From Spodoptera frugiperda (taxonomy: Eukaryota; Arthropoda; Insecta; Lepidoptera; Noctuidae), in the NCBI RefSeq assembly GCF_023101765.2, contig NC_064228.1, forward strand, positions 6,192,501 through 6,256,500: a stretch of 64,000 nucleotides of DNA, in the 5' to 3' direction. Shown piece by piece: positions 46,444 through 56,035 of the stretch. Under the pieces are notes generated by a model. It saw nothing but the letters and a program-made list of their open reading frames with translations. It had not been told where the DNA came from and did not search any database. Position numbers and translations under genes: made by a program. Position 1 is the first letter of the stretch, and the number at the start of each line of letters is the position of its first letter.

Positions 46444-46772
46444 AATGTTTGGTCTTATACCTGCTGTTTCTTTTCGCCATCGACCCACACGACAGCATTT
46501 CCAACCTCATCATATAGATGGTTGGCAGGCCACAACTGTGCGCTTCTCGCGAAACTTTCTGCCTCGCACAGCAAAACTGTGGAATGAGCTGTCGTCGGCG
46601 GTATTTCCGAACCGATACGACCTTCAAACCTCCAAGAAAAGAGCATACTTCTTTTTAAAAGGCCGGCAACGCACCTGGTGTTGCGGGCGTCCATGGGCGG
46701 CGCTGATCGCTTACCATCAGGTGACTCGTTTGCTCGCTTGCCACCTATTCCATAAAAAATAAAATAAAAAAA
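46444..46772 (+). mobile_element. 3' end of a jockey/CR1-like LINE, with the last part of its coding region
   Basis: The frame encodes VRFSRNFLPRTAKLWNELSS, AVFPNRYD and KKRAYFFLKGRQRT, the usual C-terminus of many lepidopteran jockey-like reverse transcriptase proteins (by recall). The 3' part, GGCCGGCAACGCACCTGGTG through CTTACCATCAGGTGACTCGT to ATTCCATAAAAAATAAAAT, is the same sequence that ends family A. This copy is 5'-truncated and cannot move on its own. Confidence 0.75.
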
Positions 46773-46859
46773 GAATTGGGACTGATGTGTGGCAATTGGC
46801 TTACCACCTACTGCAATGGGACTTGGTAACTGCATACCTTGTGGATGTCCTACACTGCA

Positions 46860-47022
46860 CTAGCCGGTACGCGGGACCCGGAGCTGCGGACTACCTAGCG
46901 GGCTTACCAAGGCTCCGGCTCGAAGGGCAGGAGTAGAAACGTGGTGGTTTTTAGTCAGTAAGACTCTGACACTCACTCTCGCCTCGCCCAAGGCGTGAGA
47001 AGTCATTAGACGATTGAAAAAA
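46860..47022 (+). mobile_element. Family B copy
   Basis: CCGGAGCTGCGGACTACCTA to GACGATTGAAAAAAAATCC; the poly(A) junction is altered. 47023-47495 is AT-rich and unassigned. Confidence 0.65.
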
Positions 47023-47497
47023 AATCCGGTATGCGACCTTCCACAGAGAACCTTTCCGGTGATAAATAGTCATCATAATTATTGACTTCACCTCTGCATA
47101 CCGCTTCAGGGAACTGTCCTGATGTTATCACAACAAACTTGATCATGACCCAACCTTGTGTAGATTTTGATAACAAATTAAAATGTAAATATTTACTTAT
47201 TTATGTAATACCAAATTGTACTCGTATTCAAAGGAAACATAATAGTTAAATTGTATCAATGTCAGAATAAATAATACGTATTAAGTAATAAGATAATAAT
47301 ATTAGGCCGTTTCCTAACCTTGTTTTGGTTGGCCTTGAATCCCTGATTGTTAATCGAGGGCTGAATCTTACGTAGAGAACCGACATCTGCCCTTCAGAAG
47401 CCACTAATTGAAGCCCACTTATAATAAAATATAGCATAATTATTTTGTTTATTTTTAGGAACATATAATTTAGTAACTACTGTAACTGTATTTGAAT

Positions 47498-47840
47498 GCA
47501 CGGTTGACGCGAAGGGTAGGCAACTGGCTGCCGTGCAACGGATAGCGGATTCGATACCCGCACGGAGCAACTCTCTGTGTCCACAAACTGTTGCTTCTTG
47601 TATAAGTGTCATGTGTACGTGAAATTGTGTGTTTATAAACACACGGAGTGGAAACTATCGTTTTCTTTTCTTCTCCTCTAATAATATCTTTTAAAATATA
47701 ACAGTCATTCATGTCCCTGGGACGCGTCTGACTTCAATGTTCCGGTGTTTTCATGGTTGTATCTACTGTAGTACAGGCTTACAGGAGTTGCAGTGGTTTT
47801 GAGAAATTGTAGCGGGCTTGTCCCATTAATAAACAAGAAC
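47498..47840 (+). mobile_element. SINE E joined to repeat N
   Basis: 47498-47645 is SINE E with a mutated B box (GCGGATTCGATACCCGCACG). 47655-47840 is repeat N. Confidence 0.6.
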
Positions 47841-48199
47841 AGAATCGCTCTTCGGGCCGTCCCTGAGTTTTGAAAACAAGTCAAAACAATTAAACTCTGT
47901 AGGTACCTACTTATTTACTTTATCGTATAATAGAGTTATTTGTTTGTGAAAGTACCTAGCTAAGTGGGTTATCATAGTTATAGAATTTATCATTTCTCAT
48001 TACTGATTGACTCACCACAGTTTGTATCGAATTCGAAGTCAGCTAATGGCCCTATGTCAGTCAACCATAACCCAGAACATATTTATTTCAAATGTGCATG
48101 TGAACTTGTATGTCTGTAGACACACCCACGACACAGAAGAAAATTCTAGTGTGGGGCAACATTTTTAAGAGAATTGAATTAATGGAGCGCACACACATA

Positions 48200-48352
48200 G
48201 CTATATAAGTGTGGAAGAACCCTGCTATGGCACGAATGGTTCGGTCGTAGTGAAAACCACGGCCTCACAGAAAACTGTCTTTGAGCCGCGGCGATTGCTT
48301 ATCATCAGGTGATCCGCCTGCTCTTTTACCAGCTTATTCCATTAAAAAACAC
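48200..48352 (+). mobile_element. Family A with a large internal deletion
   Basis: The head (GCTATGGCACGAATGGTTCG) jumps from AGAAAACTG straight to GCGGCGATTGCTTATCATCA and the CATTAAAAAAC tail. A SINE E tail fragment precedes it at 48085-48170. Confidence 0.6.
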
Positions 48353-48713
48353 ATAAATATTTGTCTAACGATCGATCCTTAAATGATGTAGAAAGGTGAT
48401 GAAGAAATGATGATGTAGGTCTAAATAGAATATGAATAAAAACAACCAAAAGGAAACTGTTTGTTAAATACGTATTGTAATGCAACTTGTTTGTTTAGCT
48501 TTAAAGAGATTATGGGTCAGTAAAAACTAATTAATTCAAAGAAATATATCTCTCACCTACAAAAATACTCACGCTCTATTAAAAAAATAAAAACATTTAA
48601 CTGATAACCGCTATCATAAGTTAAGTGGAAAGAGAACACAAACATAAATGTGAAATATTACAATAATATTTATTTACACAAAAATAAAAGATTTCATAAA
48701 CAGTACCACATGA

Positions 48714-49042
48714 GGAGTGTTTTCCACCAGAGATGTGCTATGCTACGTTGCTGTAGATGCGTTTGACTTCCACCAATCATATTCATTGGTACACATGACT
48801 AGTACTGGTGGAAATGGACTCAGCTAAGCTATGTTTTTAAAGGAAAAGATGCGTGCTATGGATGGTTTCCGTACTATCAATTCATCGTATACCCGATCTG
48901 CGCGTCTTCCTCATGTGGCATCTTCGTAGCATAGCAACACTACATAGCTTAGTATCAGTGGAAACGATCACATAGTTTCACGGCTTAGCTATTACATATC
49001 TTCGTAACATAGTTACATAGCACATCTCTGATGGAAAGCACA
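48714..49042 (+). mobile_element. MITE C beside the ommochrome-binding protein gene
   Basis: Left GTGTTTTCCACCAGAGATGT, right AGCACATCTCTGATGGAAAG. It ends 64 bases before the stop codon of the gene (minus strand), so it lies in the likely 3' UTR or just past it. Confidence 0.75.
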
Positions 49043-49105
49043 ATAATAATAAATAACTTTTCTTAACGTCCCAACACTCATTATTCGGCCAAAGCCGAAT
49101 ATTGA

Positions 49106-50002
49106 TCAAACATCACTATCGAAGAAAGAAGACACCTTTTTCTTCAATTTCCTCCCTTTCCCTTCATCGGTCACTTTGCAACGGCCATAATTTGGGGTCA
49201 AATAGAACAACTGATCACTGATTCCATCATAATATATGATATTATTGTAATTGTCGAATACAGTTCTGAAAGGCGATCCGCTACCAAAAGCACCGACTTC
49301 AGACAATCTTCCAGTCCTATAGTCAATTTTATACAACCCTCTCGTATCCCTCTGTATGAAATATGCGTTGTCATTTATATCGGTAGTGAGAGTGTATATT
49401 ATAGTGGAAAACATCGTGGCCTTATTTTCCCCCTTTTTCAGCTTATAAACAGTGAAATTGGTCATGAAATAAATATCATCTTTCTTATCCACGATAAAAT
49501 CGTCTATCGTATAATCCTTCAACGCGGCTACAGTTTTAGATTGTTTCTTTTCATACGTGTAAAGTCCTTTAGTCATGAATATAGTGTAGTATATCTTCTC
49601 TTTAAACTGCATATGCCATATCGTCTTATCATGCAGGGCAAACGGAGTTGTAACATTCGTAATTGGGTTGTATTTGTAAACGCCATTCGCGCCGCCGATG
49701 TAGACATCTCTTGTCGTTTGGTCAACGGCTCGAGCGAAGGAAAATTGAATATCCGGGATAAACAAGAATCTAATATCGTCTAAATCAAATGCAACAGTGT
49801 GATCTAAGGGCCGAGAATCCTCGTAGTGAAAATAAACAACATTGGCGACTCTGTCCACGGCTAATTGTCCGGATATTGGATAGTTTTGAAATATTAGAGC
49901 TTTGGAATAGCAAATACTGTCGAAGCAGGCGTGACAATGGCTTTTGCCGGATATTACTGTCGTTAAAGCCGAGAGGCCGAACAGGATTAGGAGGTGTTTC
50001 AT
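49106..50002 (-). CDS. Ommochrome-binding protein
   Basis: A 298-residue secreted protein matching, from memory, the lepidopteran ommochrome-binding protein family first known from Manduca sexta, which carries ommochrome pigment (ommatin D) in larval haemolymph and epidermis. The signal peptide is MKHLLILFGLSALTTVISG. Three cysteines follow early (CHACFDSIC), and a fourth lies near the C-terminus (YGRC). In between are beta-propeller-like repeats with family motifs: VYFHYEDSRPLDHT, FSFARAVDQTTRDVYIGG, YKYNP, IWHMQFKEKIYYT, DDIYFMTNFTVYKLKKG, AYFIQRDTRGLYKID. The coding part has no intron. The C-terminus is basic (GKGRKLKKK). An acceptor (TTTTCTTTCAG) ends 7 bases before the ATG. No premature stops; probably functional. 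Confidence 0.9.
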   Translation of the reverse strand: MKHLLILFGLSALTTVISGKSHCHACFDSICYSKALIFQNYPISGQLAVDRVANVVYFHYEDSRPLDHTVAFDLDDIRFLFIPDIQFSFARAVDQTTRDVYIGGANGVYKYNPITNVTTPFALHDKTIWHMQFKEKIYYTIFMTKGLYTYEKKQSKTVAALKDYTIDDFIVDKKDDIYFMTNFTVYKLKKGENKATMFSTIIYTLTTDINDNAYFIQRDTRGLYKIDYRTGRLSEVGAFGSGSPFRTVFDNYNNIIYYDGISDQLFYLTPNYGRCKVTDEGKGRKLKKKVSSFFDSDV

Positions 50003-50009
50003 TTTCTTT

Positions 50010-50737
50010 CTGAAAGAAAAATAAATAAGCTTTATTAAGTGAGCTTGCTTGGATATTAAATTATGTCGGAAAAATGGAATGAAAGACTGTTTTAACTGAG
50101 TTATGTTTAAACAAGATTTGTTACTTTATTTAAATTCAGTGTTGACTGTTTCGTTGGTTTAATCGTCACAAGGGCCCTCTTTATTTGTGTTTCCGAAAAC
50201 CTTACATGGTGTTTTAGAAATAATTGGAATTGCGCTGCGTCATATTGCATATCACTAAACTCGACTATATCACTAAATAGATAGATATACCTATATAGTC
50301 TAGGCCTTGCATAGAATCTCACAACTATTCATTATTTTAATCCTTATTTTATAAATAGTGCTTTTTCCTATGAGAAAAACGTCAGCCTATAAAGAGACTT
50401 CAAAATTAGTACACACTACAATGCACACTACAATGAAGTTGCTAAAGATTTAGCAACTTTGAAATTACAAAATAGGCTCACCCACTATTACATGAGACTT
50501 AAAACGCAAATGGTAAAAAGTGGGTGTAGATTGTATAGCGACATGCCGTAAGATAATGTGCACCTCTGTCTACCCCTTTGAGGATAAAAGGCGTGACGTT
50601 GCACGTGAAATTACAAACACAATGTCATCATTTAAATGAATTAAACGTAATAACTAACACATAATAACTAATCGTATAAACTAAATTCAGATTCGAGAAC
50701 ATTCCATATAAAAATTACTTTTAAAAAACATACTTAC
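50010..50737 (-). other. Intron in the 5' UTR of the ommochrome-binding protein gene
   Basis: Minus-strand donor CTT|GTAAGTATG at 50738/50737 and acceptor TTTTCTTTCAG ending at 50010. The intron contains the 3' end of a family D SINE (about 50465-50605, opposite strand). The upstream untranslated exon would run from about 50738 to 50820. Confidence 0.55.
50465..50605 (+). mobile_element. Family D SINE, 5'-truncated
   Basis: AAATAGGCTCACCCACTATT to AAAAGGCGTGACGTTGC, inside the 5' UTR intron of the ommochrome-binding gene, opposite strand. Confidence 0.65.
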
Positions 50738-50814
50738 AAGAATTTAAACACATAATAATCACACAACTACACTTAGTTTTAATTTAAAGCACTTTCTTCA
50801 ATAATTAAATGTAA

Positions 50815-50852
50815 TATTACTGAAATATAATATATTTTTGTATATAATAAAT
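50815..50852 (-). promoter_or_regulatory. Possible TATA and initiator of the ommochrome-binding protein gene
   Basis: On the minus strand TATATA is followed about 25 bases later by TTTCAGTAA, which resembles the insect initiator TCAGT. The region is very AT-rich, so chance matches are easy. The position just upstream of the 5' UTR donor is the main support. Confidence 0.3.
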
Positions 50853-51149
50853 AAACTTTAATAAAATTACTCAGTAACGAATGCGTGTTCGAACAAGTTA
50901 TTCTGACTAATGATAAATACAGTTGCGTAGATATCATTATCAATTTGAGAAGTGATGTCGCTGGGAGATGAGGGCGTAAGATCAAATTTTGAACTCTGGA
51001 TCTGTGTAGATATTTTATACATAGTGGTTATTGCATGTTGTATGTTTGTGCATCGTGCGTCATTAATCGCAGTTGTCAATAGACATAGTCGACAGTACCT
51101 ATTAAATGTGAGATACGATTTTAACCCATCATAATCATCATCATATCTA

Positions 51150-51450
51150 AATGTGGGAAAGTCATGCTTCGGCACGAATGGGCCGGCTCGACCGAAGTGA
51201 TACCACGACCTCACAGAAAACCGACGTGAAACAACGCTTGCGTTGTGTGAGTGAGGTTACCGGACGCCCAATTCCCCCCCTTCCCAATATTCTCAATCTC
51301 CTATTCCCCAACAACTCTTAAATTTCTAAACCCCCAAAAGGCCGGCAACGCGCTTGTAACGCCTCTGGTATTTCAAGTGTCTATGGGCAGCGGCGATTGG
51401 TTACCATGAGGTGATCCGTCTACACTTTTACTGGTTTATTCCATAAAAAA
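51150..51450 (+). mobile_element. Family A, complete
   Basis: GTGGGAAAGTCATGCTTCGG to TTCCATAAAAAAACC. 51451-51710 is unassigned. Confidence 0.75.
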
Positions 51451-51714
51451 ACCTATAACTTCTGTTATCAATATTTTAAACATATACTCACTTATAACGC
51501 CCAATTCACTTACACCCCTATTCCTTTACAGGCGTGAGGTATGCACTTTATGTAATAATTACACTCGGCCTTTGATACTACGTGTGTCAACGTACTTACG
51601 ATGTATTGGTATAAGTAAGTAGTTAGATAGCGGCATAGTGGGACCATTTTGGTAGGTTTGTAGTTTCGGCTTTATATTCAGGATCTAATAATCAGATAGG
51701 TTAGATAGATCACT

Positions 51715-52438
51715 TACCATCAGGTGACTCGTCGCCGGCCGGCCTTTTGAGTTGGGGATTGGAAAGGGAGGTAATTGGGCCTCCGGTAACCTCACTCACA
51801 CAACGAAACACAACGCAAGCGTTTTTTCACGGATGTGGTCGGCGACGGCGACCTCTCGCGCCCGGCACTGGTCCAGGCCATGGTGCGGAGCGAGGGGGAC
51901 TGGGATGCCGTCTCCTCCTTCCGCGAAGCAGTCATGCTAGCTAAGGAGGAGGCGGGGCGCGTGAGAGAACAAACCTCCTCACGCCCCAGCCGTCGCGAGA
52001 GACACTCCGGGCGTCGGGGATCGCGGGACGATCTCTGGCCACCGTAAGTGCGGGCCTGCGGACGGCGAGTAAGGGTAGCTCACCGCCCGAATAGAACCAG
52101 ACCCGTGCGTGCGGCGCGTCGCGTTCCGCGCGCGCCTCAAAGAGCCATCACACCACCACAGATGGGGCCCAGCAGGGCTGATGCCTGATCCGGAGCTGCG
52201 GACTACCTAGCGGGTTTACCGGGGCTCCGGCTCGAAAAGCAGGAGAAGGAACGGGGTGGTTTTTAGTCAGTAAGAGTCTGACACTCCCTCTCGCCTCACC
52301 CAAGGCGAGAAAAGTCATTGGATGATTTTCCCCACTCAAAAAAAAAAATGCGTTTTTTCACGTCGGTTTTCTGTGAGGTCGTGATATCACTTCGGTCGAG
52401 CTGGCCCATTCGAGCTGAAGCATGGCTCTCCCACACTT
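51715..52438 (-). mobile_element. Family A copy split by an R1-like LINE
   Basis: The two halves (51715-51831 and 52350-52438) join cleanly once the LINE is removed. The 13-bp GCGTTTTTTCACG occurs on both sides, so it is the target duplication. Confidence 0.85.
51832..52349 (+). mobile_element. R1-like LINE 3' end, the longest family B copy
   Basis: 518 bp flanked by a 13-bp target duplication (51819-51831 and 52350-52362). It begins in the last 70 or so codons of a reverse transcriptase frame (MVRSEGDWDAVSSFREAVML ... DDLWPP then stop) that resembles R1-clade C-termini, by recall. The 3' UTR is GC-rich, then the family B core (CTGCGGACTACCTAGCGGGT, GGGGCTCCGGCTCGAAAAGC, GTCAGTAAGAGTCTGACACT), ending in a poly(A). 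All other family B repeats in the window are shorter 3' pieces of this element. Confidence 0.8.
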
Positions 52439-52825
52439 GAACTATACAAACCATATTGTAGAGAATCGAACGATCTAATGCCCGTGCCATTGCTGGGGCT
52501 TTGATAAAAACCTTTTCTCAGACCTCAAATGGGGTTCTCACATTTGCCAGCTTTGCTAAGTCACTTACCTAAAGATAACTGACTCTTGGAAATTCCCTCA
52601 TAACCTTTAAGAGGTCAATTTATAAAAACAGAATTATTATTGAAATCCAAAACGAAACAGCGTGTCAGATAACCTTTTTGACCAGCTGTAGATTAATGTA
52701 ATTAAAACTTAAGTTACTTTTAATTAAAACTAAATACAAGAAAATATGTATGTATTACATTTTTGTCTTTTTTTTCCTTACTGTAGGTTACCTGTAGTTT
52801 AGCTTTAGGTTCAATAGTTTTATGG

Positions 52826-52866
52826 TTTTCTGTGAGGCCGTGGTATCACTCTGGTCTAGCCGAGAT
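52826..52866 (-). mobile_element. Family A, tiny fragment
   Basis: TTTTCTGTGAGGCCGTGGTA to GGTCTAGCCGA. 52440-52825 and 52867-53345 are AT-rich without named content. Confidence 0.5.
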
Positions 52867-53349
52867 CGATTGGGAAGTATAGAGGAACTTAAATAATAGT
52901 TCCTCAATTTTTCTTTTTGCACGTAAGACAAAACAAGACATTACACACAAGTTCAGATCTAGCGCCTATCGCTCTCATATGAGGTAGGCAGGTTGTGCTT
53001 TTAATTTAATCTTGATTGTTTGTAACATCGATAAAATTAGGATTTAGGGAAACAGGTTTCAAAATGATTAAAAAAAAACAAATAAATATACGTATAAACA
53101 TTTATTAACGCTAAGAGCGTACACCATAAAATACAAAGAGAAAAATAAAAACAGTCAAACTCTAAACAAATACACTACGCAAAAATATCTTAAAATATAT
53201 TATTTTACAAATTTAAAAACCTCTATAAACTCTGGAAGAACATACAACTAATTTAAGTATAATTTCAAGTATACCAATTCATTTTAAGTTAGCATTTCTC
53301 TATCGATTCATATACATACAGATTCAAAACATTGCGCTCATTTTATTTG

Positions 53350-53795
53350 ACCTTATACCGTATTGAGAAACTCTTATGACTTAATTTAAACCACATATTT
53401 GTTATCATCTTGACTGAAAATATACGAAAAGTCACTGCACGGTTGGTGCGTTGACTGGACAACCGGCTGCCGCGCAACGTTCAGCGGGTTAAATTCCAGC
53501 ACGGAACAACTCTATGTGTGATCCATAAATTGTTGTTACGAGTCTGGGTGATGAGTGATGACGGACATATGAGAGTCCGTGAACTTGTATGTTTGCACCC
53601 ACGTCATAGGAAAAAATGCTAATCTGGGACAAGGTTTAAAAAAAAAGTGAGCGAAATAGTCCCAATAGTAAAAAAAATGCATTTATCTCTGTGTTAATTT
53701 GAACACTCTTTACAAACATGGCTTTGCAACAGCCGCGCCGCATGTCCACATATTGTACATTATACAACTCTTCTGTGGTCAAGATATATGGAGCT
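53350..53795 (+). repeat. Repeat G split by a SINE E copy
   Basis: Repeat G (53350-53430 and 53645-53795) is interrupted at GAAAATATACGAAAA by SINE E (53432-53645, head GTTGGTGCGTTGACTGGACA, B box GCGGGTTAAATTCCAGCACG). The SINE is therefore younger than this G copy. Confidence 0.65.
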
Positions 53796-54334
53796 GTTCA
53801 CACAGAATTTAATACCTTTTAGGGGTTAGGAATTTAAGGCGTGTTAGTAATTTACGTTAACCCCATATAATTAAGTTTTGGCATTGGCATTTGGCTCTGT
53901 AGCCAAATGCTAACACTGAGCCTATGCTAAGGGCTGTTGATAAGCGTCATAACGTGTTAGAAAATAAAGTTGCACATTACAATCAAGAATGTATAATTGT
54001 ATATGAATCGATGGAAATTTACAATGCAACAATAACTTTAGCCTCATTAGATAAAAGTTTGGAATCAATTCGCAGTCTTATAAATTGTTCAAGCCAATTA
54101 AAAATAACGTCATCAAAATGACAAATATAATAGAATAAAAAAACCTTAACACTATTATCGAAAGACACAATCAACCACACAAAAATAGACGCGAAAATAT
54201 ACCTTATTGCCAGGACATAGAGGTGTATAAAGCAGTTTGTGATAAAACCATTGCTTGTGCAATTATGAACCTTAAGCCAAGTGACAAGGGACACCCACAA
54301 CACCAAAGGATTTACAAGTACGTCGCCTTTTATG

Positions 54335-54535
54335 GAACTAGGAATTGAAATCTGATTTTGGATTGAAATCGGATTTTATATGGAAATCGAATTGGTATTG
54401 AAATCGGATTTTGAATTGATATCGGTTTTTGGATTGAAATCGGACTTTGGGTTGGCATCGGATTTTGGATTGAAATCGGATTGTGGATTAAAATCGGATT
54501 TTCGAATGAAATCGGATCTTGCATTGAAATCCGTA
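54335..54535. repeat. Minisatellite, unit about 18 bp
   Basis: Imperfect copies of TTTTGGATTGAAATCGGA in tandem. Frames through it give artificial repeats (NPISIQ) and are not taken as genes. 53796-54334 and 54536-54980 show no gene. Confidence 0.75.
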
Positions 54536-54984
54536 ATTTTTTATTAATTTCGGCTGTCAAAGTATCCCATGGACAATTCCTCTTCTTCAGACCCTTATTT
54601 AAAAGATTATTTTGTGCGGTTGACTCGTAATAAGATAATTAGACAAATTAATAAAAAATAAACCATTAAAAATATAATAATAAAAATTAAAATTATAGAA
54701 AATAATAATATGACAAGGTATGCCACTTAGTATCTTAAAAATTCACATTTATGTGTGTGGATATATAAGCTGAAACATTGAACATTAATTTAATTTTGAA
54801 AACAGAGATGGCGTTTAGTGATATGTTTTTAAAATATATTTTTCATATGGATTTCAGACAATTGAGAATTGATGGGATTAGATCCGAATGTTAGAAGTAG
54901 TAAGGTGTTTTATACAGCGTTTATAAGACTTATCATTACGTCTTTTGAGAGTGTAAGCAGAAGTGTTCAAATTAAATATAACAC

Positions 54985-55215
54985 CCCCTTTCCCCCAGTT
55001 ATAAGTCCCATGTAATAAATAGGTGGTGAACCTATTGCCATATACTGGGCACAATTCCAGACTCCGTGCTGACTACTGACAATGAATAAAAAATCACGAT
55101 TTTCGCATGTAAATTAATGGAAACCCGCTCTACTAGTTTCGAATCACAGAGGGACTCTTCATCATGAGCGTGCGTGCATACGCGGCGACGTCACACAACC
55201 TACTGTAGGCTGCGT
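54985..55215 (-). mobile_element. Family D SINE fragment and half of MITE I
   Basis: 54985-55085 has CCCATGTAATAAATAGGTGG and CAATTCCAGACTCCGTGC in reverse. 55110-55215 carries AAATTAATGGAAACCCGCTC and a CG-rich centre like 38026. 55216-56030 may be the 3' UTR of the prostaglandin F synthase-like gene; no other feature seen. Confidence 0.55.
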
Positions 55216-56035
55216 GTCGTTAGTTATTATAAAAATCTCAATAATTCTTTACCCGATATTGAAACCTACACCGTTAAGAAAAGGTTGCTTTTCCATCGCA
55301 TTACAAATCTCAATTGTCTGAATCGAAATCGATAACAATTTTTAACTTTATAAAGTTTACAATGTTTTAATAAGTTTAATGATAATAAAATGCAATTACA
55401 GTGCAATACGATAAGACACCATACACCCGGAATATTTTTTTAATAATTAAATACAACAATTATTTAAAATATTCAGTCCTTTTGTAGAACACAATCCATT
55501 CACGACTTTATAGACTACGTTTTAAGGTCCAAATCACATTTTAAAAGACTATCATTTGTAAATAAAAGTTACAATGTAATTTGGACTAACCATCTTACAT
55601 TTTAAAGTGCATTTTATCTCGAAAAAACTGACAAATACATGAAATTATCCAAGCTTGCCACGACAAGCAATTCTAAGCCTTAGTCTTTGAGCAATAACCA
55701 ACAATTTGGCTTGCCCACAACTCAATACAGTTTCTACCAGTCTCGTATAAGACCAAAGAAGTCTCAACCTTAAAATCTCAGGTACAACGAACAATTTCGC
55801 ATACCCGTTACTCACTATACTAAGGCACGCAATTCACGGCCTTGAATACAAGTAATAACTTACAATTTCGCTTGCCCGCCATCCATTGCGGGTTACATCA
55901 GTCTCATAATAAAGTAGAGTCATAGAAAATTGTCAATGGATTGTAAACTACACCCAGCTTCGTTTACATCGCCGCTCCGTCCATATTGTGTGTATGGGGG
56001 CCAGCGAATGCTCTTGTAGGGCAACTAACCAGTGT

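Noticed and set aside
46455..46835. 126-codon minus-strand frame
   Set aside because: It is antisense to the LINE coding end, which carries the recognisable reverse transcriptase C-terminus on the plus strand.
54330..54560. 76-codon frame with NPISIQ repeats
   Set aside because: Produced by the 18-bp minisatellite, with no start context or neighbouring exon.
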